The translations under genes were made by a program, and so were the position numbers. The notes under the pieces are model-generated. The model saw only the letters and a program-made list of their open reading frames with translations, searched no databases and was not told where the DNA came from. A stretch of DNA of 51,120 nucleotides from an uncultured Prevotella sp. Lineage in GTDB: Bacteria > Bacteroidota > Bacteroidia > Bacteroidales > Bacteroidaceae. Within the stretch, counting starts at the first letter, position 1. Each line of letters starts with the position of its first letter. The stretch spans positions 1-51,120 of the forward strand of contig ONKL01000051.1 in NCBI GenBank assembly GCA_900318395.1. The letters run 5' to 3'. This document shows, in pieces, positions 23,494-31,634 of the stretch.

Positions 23494-24660
23494 ATGAAGA
23501 GTACCTACAGTATCATTTTCTACCTCAAGAGGGAGAACTGCAAGCCTGACCTCTGGGAAGCCAAGGGCGGTCGTGCTACAGGAAAGAGCGTCATGGCCCG
23601 CAATGTCAACATGGAACTTGACAAGATCAAGGCCCGCATCGACAAGTATTACAAGGAGATTGTTGACCGTGACAACTTTGTGACGGCTGAGAAAGTGAAG
23701 AATGCCTTCCTCGGTCTGGAGTATCGACAGCATACGTTGATGACGATGTTTGCCCAGTGGAACGAAGAGTACAAGAAGATGTACGATGGCGGTCTGCGAT
23801 CGAAAGCCTCACTGCACAAGTACCAGGCCGTCTATAAGCATGTCGGGGAGTTCTTGCGCCAGCACTATAAAGTGTCGGATATGGCCTTGAAGGAAATCCA
23901 ACCCTCCTTCGTCTCGGATTTCGAAGTCTATCTGAAAACAGAGAGAAACATCTCGCACAACACCTGTATCCTCTACAACAATTCCATTATGATGCTGATG
24001 CACCGTGCCCATGAGAACGGTTGGGTGTCGCGTTATCCATTCAGTGACTATCACGTCCAGAAGGAGGAAACCGAGAAGGGTTTTCTGACCAAGGAAGAAT
24101 TGAACGCACTGATGAACAATCCGAGGCTCACACCGCGACGCGCCTATATCCGCGACCTCTTCATCTTCTGCTGCTTCACAGGCTTGGCTCATGCCGACTT
24201 GAAGAACCTGAAGAACGAGAACATCGTGAAGAATCCCGCTGATGGCAGTTTGTGGATTCACACTCACCGCCAGAAGACAGGCGTGGCCGAGAACGTGAAA
24301 CTGCTGCCTATCCCGCTGGCAATCCTCAAGAAGTACAAGGGGCTTTGCACGGACGGGCATGTCTTCGATGTGCCTAACCACAAATCCTGTTGCAAGAGAA
24401 TCCGTTTTGTTGCCAAGTTGTGCGGAATTACCAAGAATCTGACCTGGCACATGGCCCGCCACACGATGGCAACGGTTGTCTGCCTGTCGAACGGAATGCC
24501 CTTGGAGGTCGTCGGCTCCGTATTGGGCCACAAGTGCATCGAGAGCACTCAGGTTTATGCGAAGATTACGCAAGAGAAGTTGGGCTGCGAGATTGATACG
24601 CTGGCCACGAAACTGGCAAAGATCCAGCAGTTCTCGCCCAACATCGGCATGGTAATATAA
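23494..24660 (+). CDS. Tyrosine recombinase (integrase)
   Basis: Site-specific recombinase of 388 aa for integration and excision of the element. A SAM-like core-binding domain spans about 80-185 and the catalytic domain about 195-365. Catalytic residues visible: K261 (RQKTG), H319 and R322 (HMARHT), H346 (LGHK) and Y355 (VYAKIT). The first arginine of the usual RKHRHY set is replaced: TGLAHADL has Ala where most have TGLR. Loss of this arginine is known in IntDOT and is common in Bacteroidetes. It reads into the element from the left end and is followed 20 bp later by the RhuM-like gene. Confidence 0.93.
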   Translation: MKSTYSIIFYLKRENCKPDLWEAKGGRATGKSVMARNVNMELDKIKARIDKYYKEIVDRDNFVTAEKVKNAFLGLEYRQHTLMTMFAQWNEEYKKMYDGGLRSKASLHKYQAVYKHVGEFLRQHYKVSDMALKEIQPSFVSDFEVYLKTERNISHNTCILYNNSIMMLMHRAHENGWVSRYPFSDYHVQKEETEKGFLTKEELNALMNNPRLTPRRAYIRDLFIFCCFTGLAHADLKNLKNENIVKNPADGSLWIHTHRQKTGVAENVKLLPIPLAILKKYKGLCTDGHVFDVPNHKSCCKRIRFVAKLCGITKNLTWHMARHTMATVVCLSNGMPLEVVGSVLGHKCIESTQVYAKITQEKLGCEIDTLATKLAKIQQFSPNIGMVI

Positions 24661-24680
24661 ATAAGGTGGAGGGCACGACT

Positions 24681-25019
24681 ATGATGAAGAGAGACCTCAT
24701 CGTGTTTGAGCACGAAAGATTTGAGTTGACGGGCTACGACGTCTGGATGACTGCGGGCGAGATAGCCAGTCTGTTCGGCGTCACCATCATGAAGGTACGC
24801 GGCATCATCAACAGGATGCGTAGCCAACTGGCTGTCAACCTTGATTTAATCAGCAAGTACGACCTCCTGGAAAGCGGCTACAAAGACGAACTTTACAACC
24901 TTGAGTGCATCATCGCCATCTCCTACCACGTCCATACCGGGCTTGCCTCCGAGTTCCGCCGTTGGATATGCGACAGGGTGACAAGACGCAAGGAGCGGGC
25001 AATGATAGTCTATCTCTGA
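24681..25019 (+). CDS. RhuM-like small DNA-binding protein
   Basis: Protein of 112 aa from ATG 24681. The first half contains a likely helix-turn-helix (TAGEIASLFGVTIMKVRGIINRM). The second half, YNLECIIAISYHVHTGLASEFRRW, matches the YNLdmII..gYrV....FRrW block of virulence RhuM and related mobile-element proteins. It lacks the rest of RhuM, so it is a single-domain relative. It is probably cotranscribed with the integrase. Function unknown; a regulatory role in the element is inference. Confidence 0.65.
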   Translation: MMKRDLIVFEHERFELTGYDVWMTAGEIASLFGVTIMKVRGIINRMRSQLAVNLDLISKYDLLESGYKDELYNLECIIAISYHVHTGLASEFRRWICDRVTRRKERAMIVYL

Positions 25020-25025
25020 GAAGTC

Positions 25026-25059
25026 GAAGCCTCGGGCGACTCACATCGTTCGGGGCTTC
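25026..25059 (+). terminator. Possible stem-loop between convergent genes
   Basis: GAAGCCTCG (25026-25034) can pair with CGGGGCTTC (25051-25059), one G.U pair, with a 16-base loop. There is no T tract, so termination is uncertain. Confidence 0.35.
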
Positions 25060-25084
25060 TGAATATCGTATGAACAGACATTTT

Positions 25085-25651
25085 TCATTTCCTTCTCAGC
25101 GAGATATGTATGTCCTGGTCAATCCTTTCCTCCAGCATGTTCCGCATCCTGCTGAGGAAATACGTGCGGTTGCCGTTCTTCGTGGCCCGCTGCTTGATGT
25201 CGATATAGATACGCGAATAGATCCTCGGCTGAAGCCCGAACAGGGGGAATATGCGATTGCCGAGTTCCTCAATGGGCAGTTTTCCGTCGTTCAGACATTG
25301 CATCTCCTGTAGCCCATACATCAGTTCCACAAGATTCACGATGTCACCAGTCCAGTTCAGCCCCGTCTTGGCCGATTCCGCTATCTCCGAGGCGTGCATC
25401 TGCTCCACCACCTTTTGCATCTCGCCAATGAACGTCACAGCCTTTTCCACCATCCGATTCCCCTTGCCCATTGCCTTCAGTTCTATCCCTGCAAACACCA
25501 GAGTGGCAACAGCCGTTGTCTTGCCATTCTTGCAACCGCACACGTCCACAACCCTTTCGATAAACTCACCATAACAGGCAGTCATATCTTCGAGACTTCC
25601 GTTTTGGGCGGCACGGAAGAAAGCCGTTTCAGTCAGAATATTGTATTTCAT
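25085..25651 (-). CDS. rteC: RteC-domain regulator
   Basis: Protein of 188 aa. The C-terminal half, from WTGDIVNLVELMYGLQEMQCLNDG through IPLFGLQPRIYSRIY-like sequence to TYFLSRMRNMLEERID, matches the C-terminal domain of RteC, which binds DNA. In CTnDOT, RteC is made under RteB control and switches on the xis2c-xis2d-orf3-exc operon. Here all of these partners are present on the same element, so the same role is likely. The N-terminal half is divergent. An upstream 37-bp inverted repeat (25670-25706) may be its own operator. The protein is shorter than CTnDOT RteC (about 217 aa). Confidence 0.75.
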   Translation of the reverse strand: MKYNILTETAFFRAAQNGSLEDMTACYGEFIERVVDVCGCKNGKTTAVATLVFAGIELKAMGKGNRMVEKAVTFIGEMQKVVEQMHASEIAESAKTGLNWTGDIVNLVELMYGLQEMQCLNDGKLPIEELGNRIFPLFGLQPRIYSRIYIDIKQRATKNGNRTYFLSRMRNMLEERIDQDIHISLRRK

Positions 25652-25669
25652 CCTTTGTTTTTTTACTTG

Positions 25670-25706
25670 TTACAAAATGCGTTTGTTTGCGATCGCATTT
25701 GTAACA
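25670..25706. promoter_or_regulatory. Inverted repeat upstream of rteC
   Basis: GTTACAAAATGCG (25670-25682) and CGCATTTGTAAC (25695-25706) are near-perfect inverted arms (one extra A) around 12 bp, 19 bp upstream of the rteC start. No standard -7 element is visible here, consistent with activator-dependent control. Confidence 0.6.
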
Positions 25707-25734
25707 TAAGCAGGGGTGCAAGCAAAAAGAATTC

Positions 25735-25771
25735 GTTTTCAGACAGGAATTTTGCAATCATCTGAAAACGA
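25735..25771. repeat. Inverted repeat, 10-bp arms
   Basis: CGTTTTCAGA (25735-25744) and TCTGAAAACG (25762-25771) are perfect inverted arms with a 17-bp spacer. Second of four inverted repeats in the 412-bp gene-free stretch 25652-26063; the two short frames in that stretch show no protein-like sequence. Confidence 0.65.
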
Positions 25772-25820
25772 GCGCGATTAAAAGAAGTTAATAAAAATGA
25801 AGTTGAAAATAAGTCAATAA

Positions 25821-25843
25821 ATTTGGGCAAATTATGCCCAAAT
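25821..25843. repeat. Inverted repeat, 9-bp arms
   Basis: ATTTGGGCA and TGCCCAAAT flank a 5-bp loop. A further short one, CAGTCT/AGACTG, occupies 25993-26011. Together they suggest a regulatory or recombination region. Confidence 0.6.
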
Positions 25844-26063
25844 GCCTAAAATTTTCCCAAATAATTTCCGTTTTGATGATGAAACAGCGATTCACTAAGT
25901 ACTCATTGCGAATCTTTGGATTTAAAGAACCTATACTACAACAGCAGCATTGGCCGCGTTGTTGTTTTTCCTGCCTTACGTGCAAATGTGCTCAGTCTGT
26001 CCCAAAGACTGCATAATTATTAATGCGTTTCAATGAGGGGCGCGGAATAGTTGTAGAAGCATC

Positions 26064-26744
26064 TCATACGGTTTTATCCACGTACTTTTTTTCTAAGTCC
26101 TCTATCTTTTTATTTGCTGTTTTCTGGATTTTGAGGTAATTATTATCAATTTGCTGATACGCATTATCCATTTCTGTCAAATAATTGATGTTGCGGGAGC
26201 ATGCATTATCAGTAGTAGCACAGATTATTCTCTCTGAAATGGAAGCAAAACGATGGTACAAGTGAAATGTATCGTGAAAGAATTTATAGATTTCAGGTGA
26301 AATCCACACAGAATTATCGTCCATCAATACTCTTAGCTGATTTCTATAATACATGAGTTCTTCCACCTTTCTTTGTACTTTCTCATGAATTGATTTAAAT
26401 TCTAATTGATCATCACCAACCTCAAGATAGCGCCCCCACTCTCTATATGATTTTGGGGAATAATAGCACCCTATTAATGCAACAATATATCTGCATATTC
26501 GTCTGCTTTGCGCCATGATGCTCAAAACTTGCTGAGTGGCATTATTTCCTTTCTCTCTAACTTGCATGAGATAATCAACATCGCGTTTCAGAAGAGCAAG
26601 TTCTTTCTCATTCTCCTGTTTTATCTTAACAATCTTTTTATCCAAAGTATGCTTCACACGCAAACGAATAATATAGCCGATTATACCGGTACTAATCCCT
26701 GTACTAAGTAAAACACTTAAAATCCAAATTAAAAAACTTTCCAT
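26064..26744 (-). CDS. Membrane-anchored coiled-coil protein, unknown
   Basis: Unrecognised protein of 226 aa. An N-terminal transmembrane helix (FLIWILSVLLSTGISTGIIGYII) is followed by a charged coiled coil at 30-65 (HTLDKKIVKIKQENEKELA). A helical domain with several Tyr/His-rich segments follows, and a second charged helix lies at the end. A cytosolic C-terminus is likely. It lies 84 bp downstream of a small membrane protein on the same strand and may be the third gene of a cassette starting at 28195. Base composition is AT-rich compared with the chromosome, suggesting transfer. A role in the neighbouring defence-like locus is inference only. Confidence 0.65.
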   Translation of the reverse strand: MESFLIWILSVLLSTGISTGIIGYIIRLRVKHTLDKKIVKIKQENEKELALLKRDVDYLMQVREKGNNATQQVLSIMAQSRRICRYIVALIGCYYSPKSYREWGRYLEVGDDQLEFKSIHEKVQRKVEELMYYRNQLRVLMDDNSVWISPEIYKFFHDTFHLYHRFASISERIICATTDNACSRNINYLTEMDNAYQQIDNNYLKIQKTANKKIEDLEKKYVDKTV

Positions 26745-26828
26745 TGTTAACTTATCGCTTTCTACTTGTTTATTGAAACATTGCCCAAAAGGAGTTCGAA
26801 GGAGTGGTCTTGAGCAAGACGTCAGGGT

Positions 26829-27248
26829 TTAGGAAGTGGTAGTATTACGTGTGTTGGTCGAATTATATGTTTTAAACGACAACTTAAATATCCTTATATA
26901 ATAATACAAATCAACAAATAGTTTTGCTATCATTCCCCAATAAAAAGCGGCTGCTATCTGCTTAATCAGTGGGATATACGATGACAAGAATTCTGGGAAC
27001 AATAATGAAACATGTATATTCGTGATTACTAATGAATAGATTGTCAGTATTGCAGAATTCAATTCTACCCTGCCACCGTATGACATAAATAACTCATAGT
27101 TGTCGTCGTTCGCAAGCATTGCCTTAATAGTATCATTAGGACTTTGAAGAATGATTCCCATAAAAGCCAAGAGGATTCCGAAGATACTAATACTCACTTC
27201 TGGGGTGGCATTGATTATCAATCGCTCAAAAAACTTATCTTTTGTCAT
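26829..27248 (-). CDS. Small three-helix membrane protein, unknown
   Basis: Unrecognised integral membrane protein of 139 aa with about three hydrophobic helices: SISIFGILLAFMGIIL, NSAILTIYSLVITNIHVSLLF, and a long segment around IAAAFYWGMIAKLFVDLYYY. Its ATG overlaps the stop of the 316-aa gene by 4 bp, so the two are translationally coupled and probably act together. A small membrane partner with a soluble protein of about 315 aa recalls Kiwa (KwaA/KwaB), but I see no residue-level match. Confidence 0.65.
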   Translation of the reverse strand: MTKDKFFERLIINATPEVSISIFGILLAFMGIILQSPNDTIKAMLANDDNYELFMSYGGRVELNSAILTIYSLVITNIHVSLLFPEFLSSYIPLIKQIAAAFYWGMIAKLFVDLYYYIRIFKLSFKTYNSTNTRNTTTS

Positions 27249-28195
27249 ACCCTAATAATTTGTCTAAGCTCAGGAACAATTCTGTCATAAAGCCTCAATA
27301 CACCTGTTTTGCGGTCTTCCCTTTGCAAATTCTCCTGTAATTGTACTTCGGGAATAGTAAAAGATTCATCAAAAGTATCTGCGAACAAATCAATAGTTCG
27401 CTGCTTCTGCCTATTGCTTTCAGGATCAATCGTATAACCAGTGATTTCAATAGTATCAACACACTGTCTTAGGCCAGCATATCGCATCATATTTCTAGCA
27501 AAGTCCGCAATATCTCTAACAAAATCTCTGGAGAGTCCATTCGGATTCAAACGTAACGACGTACAATTCTGCTCTATTGTCACAAAATCAGCTCCAGTTT
27601 GAGAGCCATTTTCTGCTTGTTGTCTCACAATCTGTTCAGCCAATGATTCATTCCGATTATTCATCTCCCTTACAATCTGAGTAGGATTCAAAAGCTTACA
27701 AGTCAGTTTCCTGTAGTTTGTCATTCCAAGTATCCTATTGTATTCGTTCCGTCTAATGATTACAGGAAAATTCACTTCGATTTGTTGGTCTTCATGGCTT
27801 TCATTCCATCTTCTCTCAATCCATTCTTTAAGCTTTCCGAGATAGCAACCATTACGATTAATCTCATAGACAAGAACATTGAGTCGTTCATCGTAAAGGA
27901 GGACATTCGCAAATGCCAGACCTTCTTCGTTTGGATCAATATCCAGTGCCGTTAGTTCCTTGCTCTGCTTGTTCTTTACTGGGGGAAGGTCAGAATCCTG
28001 TGTTGTCTCTACAAACGCCATTGTAACCCCTTGCCTTTCAGAATCAAGCATGGAAAGCTCAAACAATTTGCCATTGACATAATACTCATTAGCTTCTATG
28101 CATCTAAGAAGTTGAGTAAATTGGGGCGAATCACCACCTGAAAGGCAATTAACTTCTACAGAAACGATATCGACTTTTCTCTTTATTGTTGGCAT
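27245..28195 (-). CDS. Uncharacterised 316-aa protein, first in membrane cassette
   Basis: Soluble protein of 316 aa with no signal peptide or membrane helix. The N-terminal half is mixed alpha/beta (VDIVSVEV, TMAFVETT, FANVLLYDERLNVLVYEINRNGC); the C-terminal half is beta rich with an amphipathic helix. It resembles DUF-type proteins of mobile elements, but I cannot name the family with confidence. It is followed by a coupled small membrane protein and a membrane coiled-coil protein, and divides a consensus promoter region with the divergent nuclease-NTPase gene. This position in variable cargo suggests phage defence, as inference. Confidence 0.65.
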   Translation of the reverse strand: MPTIKRKVDIVSVEVNCLSGGDSPQFTQLLRCIEANEYYVNGKLFELSMLDSERQGVTMAFVETTQDSDLPPVKNKQSKELTALDIDPNEEGLAFANVLLYDERLNVLVYEINRNGCYLGKLKEWIERRWNESHEDQQIEVNFPVIIRRNEYNRILGMTNYRKLTCKLLNPTQIVREMNNRNESLAEQIVRQQAENGSQTGADFVTIEQNCTSLRLNPNGLSRDFVRDIADFARNMMRYAGLRQCVDTIEITGYTIDPESNRQKQRTIDLFADTFDESFTIPEVQLQENLQREDRKTGVLRLYDRIVPELRQIIRV

Positions 28196-28219
28196 ATACT
28201 TTTTTGTTAAACTTGGCTA

Positions 28220-28251
28220 CAAAATTACTCAATATTTAGCAAATTACCAAA
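28220..28251 (-). promoter_or_regulatory. Promoter of the membrane cassette
   Basis: Minus-strand TAATTTTG at 28220-28227 and TTTG at 28248-28251, exactly 20 bp apart, 24 bp before the ATG at 28195. Confidence 0.7.
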
Positions 28252-28290
28252 GAAAAACACCTAAATAAGATAGTTTAATATGATATTGCA

Positions 28291-28320
28291 TTGTTTTTTG
28301 CGAGAAAATGCTTAATTTTG
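28291..28320 (+). promoter_or_regulatory. Promoter of the nuclease-NTPase gene
   Basis: TTG at 28291-28293 and TAATTTTG at 28313-28320, 19 bp apart. The leader then contains an unusual AGGAGA (28338-28343) in the loop of CGATA/TATCG, positioned for a 10-codon upstream frame rather than the main ATG. Confidence 0.65.
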
Positions 28321-28352
28321 CATCATTATTAAACGATAGGAGATATCGATAA

Positions 28353-28385
28353 ATGTGTAATAGTTACAATTATGACTCGTTATGA
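28353..28385 (+). CDS. Possible 10-codon leader peptide
   Basis: ATG 28353 lies 9 bases after AGGAGA and encodes MCNSYNYDSL, stopping at TGA 28383-28385, which is 14 bases inside the NTPase gene in another frame. Overlap of this kind could couple translation. Shine-Dalgarno use is weak in Bacteroidetes, so this is tentative. Confidence 0.25.
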   Translation: MCNSYNYDSL

Positions 28386-30852
28386 TAAAATAGTAGGATT
28401 AAGAAATAATTTGAATAATGCAGACCGTGGTTATAAGTTTGAACAAGCTATTAGAGATATATTACCATGGGATGTTAAGCCACCAGTATCTGTAAAAGGG
28501 GATTCAGAACAGCTTGACGGAGTCTTTTTATGGAAGAATCAAGCATATCTTGTGGAATCCAAAGCAAAAAAAGAAAAAATCACAGTAGGAAGTCATGATT
28601 GGGAAGACTTTGAATTAAAAATAAGACGCAGAAGGAGTACTGTTGTTGGCCTTTTTTGTTCATTGTATCCAGTTCATAAAAATGTCTTCAAAAAAGCAAG
28701 TGAACTAACAAAAGAAGGTCATTTAATAATCATCTTAGAGGGAAATTTTTGGGATGAGCTAACTATTAGTAATTTAGACATTGCAGATGTTTTGGATTAT
28801 ATGAATATATATGGCAGAACAAAATTTATCGCAAGCCCCCCTCAACTTCGTATAATAAAAGAATGGATATTTGACAAAGACGAGATCATCTATGGGATTT
28901 CTAAAATATGTAAAGAACATTCCTCGATTTTATTAGGAAGACACAAATCTAAGTATCATGATAAATTATACATAGAGAGAGATGTGGAAAGACAAATTAA
29001 TTCATACGTTAAAGAACTAAAACCTAACGTATTAATAAAAAAAGAACAAAAGTCTAATACGCAAATCGAGGAAAAAGAAGTTCCAAAACAGATTTGTCTT
29101 CTTCGAGACTTCTCGGGTTCTGGAAAGACCACGACATCTGTTCAAATTTCATTGGCGAATGATCTTTTTTTAGGTGTAGGAATGACTGCAAATGAACAGT
29201 CTATAGACCAAAAATGTTTTTTGTTTTTTGAATCACTTGGGAACGATTATGGAATTAGGAAATTAAAAGAAATCAACAAACCAATCATTTATATTATAGA
29301 TTCTTTAGATGAAGCTTCAAACATCCCCGGAAAGAAAAATGAGATTTTGGCAATATTACGTAAAATAAATGAGCTAAATAAGAAAGCGGAAGAATATGGT
29401 TTGCATGCATATCCAATTCTTTTTGTCTTTACCATTCGTGAGGATTATTGGAGAGATTGGGAATCTCTCTTCGAAGGAAGCAATCGATTTGATATTAATA
29501 AGCGAATATCTTGTTTTACAGATATAGAGTTTCCAATGGCTTTGCAAAAATACATGACGTGTTATGATTTTGAAATTATTAATGAATTAACGGATGAAAC
29601 AACAGAAGTTTTATCACGACCAATTAACTTGTTAATTTTCTCAGAAACACATCAGTCTGAAGGCAAAATAGAAGTATCTGAGATATGGGAAAGTAGCGTG
29701 ATTTATAACTATTTTGAACGGAAAATGGATAATATTTCCAGACGGCCATTTCCTGGCTTCCAAGCTCAAGCACTTATGAATTTGTTATCTGAAATAACAT
29801 ATGCCGTAATTAATTCAAAACACACAATTGTAGATAACAGATTAATTATAGAGATAATCCAAAAGGACTATTTATTATATTTTCCATTTTATGATGAAAT
29901 TATAAAAGTATTGATCTCTGAACATATATTAGTAGAAGATTTTGACAATGAGTGTTGCTTCAGGTTTCGGCATTCTCGTTTCTTAGAATTTCTAATGGCA
30001 TATTACTGTCTAAATAAAATAAAAAGTAACAATTTGGTTCCCTGTATTTCTGTAAATTACGACCCACAGCAGAATATAGGCAGACAAGCTTTTACACATA
30101 AAATGTTGCATTTGACTAAAAACATATTGTTTTCTCATGCCTATAATAAACAAATTACTAATTGTTTGCAGAATAATAAAGATGACAGTATCAGTTTATT
30201 GGATAAAATAATTGAGACTTCTTTTAATTCTGGAATAGTAGCGATGTTTCGTATATATGATGATATGCGATATATATGTATGCATAAGTATCCAGAACTA
30301 TTAGCAGAACTTGATAATTATTATTCTAAGAGTAATATCTTTATGTCACATAAAATTTCAAGTTTAAGATATGGTTTGGCAAATAACATTAAGGTTAGTG
30401 ACAATGACATAACACTTATACTAAAGAATGTGAATAGCGGAAATCCAAAGTTGTCTATAGAAACTTTTCATGTGATTGCGTCAAAACCATGTAAACAACC
30501 AAGTAAAATAATCATTGATATATTTGTACTTGCCTTTAGATCTATGTATAATGTTTCTGAGCAATACAAAATGATTCAAAAATTAATATCAAATGACCTC
30601 CTTTGTAATGAACATGTTTTATTATGTATTTTACAATCAGATTATCCAAGAAATTGGGAAACATATTTAGGTGGCATAATTGTTAACATGAAAGAGAATT
30701 ACGATGAATTTAAAGATTTATGGGTACAAACTAATGGAGAAAAAAGACTAGAGCATTGTATGAGACAATCACAAGCAGAGGATTGGTCACAAGTAAAGAA
30801 ACTACTACAGGTTATTTTATCTGGGGAAGATTATATTGTGGGAGATTTCTAA
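28372..30852 (+). CDS. PD-(D/E)XK nuclease fused to STAND/NACHT-type NTPase
   Basis: Protein of 826 aa, a probable antiviral NTPase. The N-terminal domain looks like a PD-(D/E)XK nuclease of the Mrr/restriction type: E24 in GYKFEQA, D49 in QLDG and E62-x-K64 in YLVESKAKK. The P-loop domain has Walker A at about 246-254 (DFSGSGKTT), Walker B at 305-314 (IIYIIDSLDE, the STAND/NACHT-style hhhhDxxDE) and a possible sensor arginine in FTIREDYW. FRFRHSRFLEFLMAYY near 530-545 matches the winged-helix block of NACHT proteins. The remaining 280 residues are helical and would be the sensor. Unlike long Avs proteins it lacks TPR arrays, so it is nearer bNACHT in size. The gene is strikingly AT-rich, a sign of transfer, and sits in element cargo with its own promoter. 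Confidence 0.78.
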   Translation: MTRYDKIVGLRNNLNNADRGYKFEQAIRDILPWDVKPPVSVKGDSEQLDGVFLWKNQAYLVESKAKKEKITVGSHDWEDFELKIRRRRSTVVGLFCSLYPVHKNVFKKASELTKEGHLIIILEGNFWDELTISNLDIADVLDYMNIYGRTKFIASPPQLRIIKEWIFDKDEIIYGISKICKEHSSILLGRHKSKYHDKLYIERDVERQINSYVKELKPNVLIKKEQKSNTQIEEKEVPKQICLLRDFSGSGKTTTSVQISLANDLFLGVGMTANEQSIDQKCFLFFESLGNDYGIRKLKEINKPIIYIIDSLDEASNIPGKKNEILAILRKINELNKKAEEYGLHAYPILFVFTIREDYWRDWESLFEGSNRFDINKRISCFTDIEFPMALQKYMTCYDFEIINELTDETTEVLSRPINLLIFSETHQSEGKIEVSEIWESSVIYNYFERKMDNISRRPFPGFQAQALMNLLSEITYAVINSKHTIVDNRLIIEIIQKDYLLYFPFYDEIIKVLISEHILVEDFDNECCFRFRHSRFLEFLMAYYCLNKIKSNNLVPCISVNYDPQQNIGRQAFTHKMLHLTKNILFSHAYNKQITNCLQNNKDDSISLLDKIIETSFNSGIVAMFRIYDDMRYICMHKYPELLAELDNYYSKSNIFMSHKISSLRYGLANNIKVSDNDITLILKNVNSGNPKLSIETFHVIASKPCKQPSKIIIDIFVLAFRSMYNVSEQYKMIQKLISNDLLCNEHVLLCILQSDYPRNWETYLGGIIVNMKENYDEFKDLWVQTNGEKRLEHCMRQSQAEDWSQVKKLLQVILSGEDYIVGDF

Positions 30853-30868
30853 AAAAGTGATGGCACAT

Positions 30869-31634
30869 TCACGCCTCAATGATTATATTCCTATCGAATG
30901 TCAGATGTTCGTTGTGGAAGGCATAACCGAACTGGTTGCAGACACAGCGAGTAGTGCCGATAGCCTTGTCAATATTGCGATGGGAATGACCGTAAATCCA
31001 ATAGTCGATGCCGCTGGTTGCAATGTAGTCAGCAAGTTCGACGGTGAAGGCTCCGTTGATGTGACTTCCCAGAAACTCTGGTGACATCAGTTGGAAGGAA
31101 GGTACATGATGGGTAAACGACAATCTTGTGCTTGGCCGTGCTGTCGGCTACAGACTGCTTGATAAATTCAAGGCATCGCTTGTGTTCGCGATTGAAATCG
31201 GCAAAGGTGAGGATGTCCTCGCCGTAGACAATGCGACGGAAGTCGGTGACACTATGCTCTGTGATATAGGCATCTTCTAAGGCAATGTTTGCCCAAAGTG
31301 TAGAGACAATGATGTCGATATCCTGAATATGGACAACGACATTATAGTAATAGTGGATATTGGGGCGAATCTCGCCTATGAGTCCGTCGTGCATGGAGGA
31401 CAGATTACAGAACTTGTAGAACTCGTGATTGCCTAATGCCACGATGACCTGTTGATAACTCTCGGAAGCCCAATCCCAGAAAGGATGTGTCTGGTAGTTG
31501 TCATCACCGAGATAGCCGATGTCGCCCGCCAGCACAAGGATGTCGCCAAGTACATTCATGGGTTCTTTTTGCTTGAGGATTCGCCAGTTGTCGGCAAATT
31601 CCAAATGTAAGTCGGATGCGTATTGTATCTTCAT
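30869..31634 (-). pseudogene. Metallophosphoesterase, single-base frameshift
   Basis: Calcineurin-like phosphoesterase split by one extra base. The first frame (from ATG 31634) has SDLHLEF, the GDIxxxGD-like LAGDIGYLGDD and GNHE motifs, then runs into nonsense after HKIVV. Dropping one base in the AAA run at 31115-31117 (plus strand) restores THHVPSF, and then YGHSH with the last metal ligands, to a stop at 30869. The total of 766 bases is 255 codons plus one. It overlaps the nucleotidyltransferase gene by 4 bp as third gene of that operon. Substrates of such enzymes range from nucleotides to tRNA ends. A sequencing error in the A run is the alternative. Confidence 0.85.

Noticed and set aside
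25788-26016. Two overlapping short frames (60-65 codons) in the gap right of rteC
   Set aside because: Cysteine-rich, no recognisable sequence, no promoter; inverted repeats explain the region better.
27245-28195. Assignment of the 316-aa/139-aa pair as Kiwa
   Set aside because: Only sizes and the membrane/soluble split agree; gene order is reversed and no residue-level similarity to KwaA/KwaB could be recalled.
30836-31084. Plus-strand frame of 82 codons after the NTPase
   Set aside because: Antisense to the restored phosphoesterase frame, which has YGHSH and other motifs.
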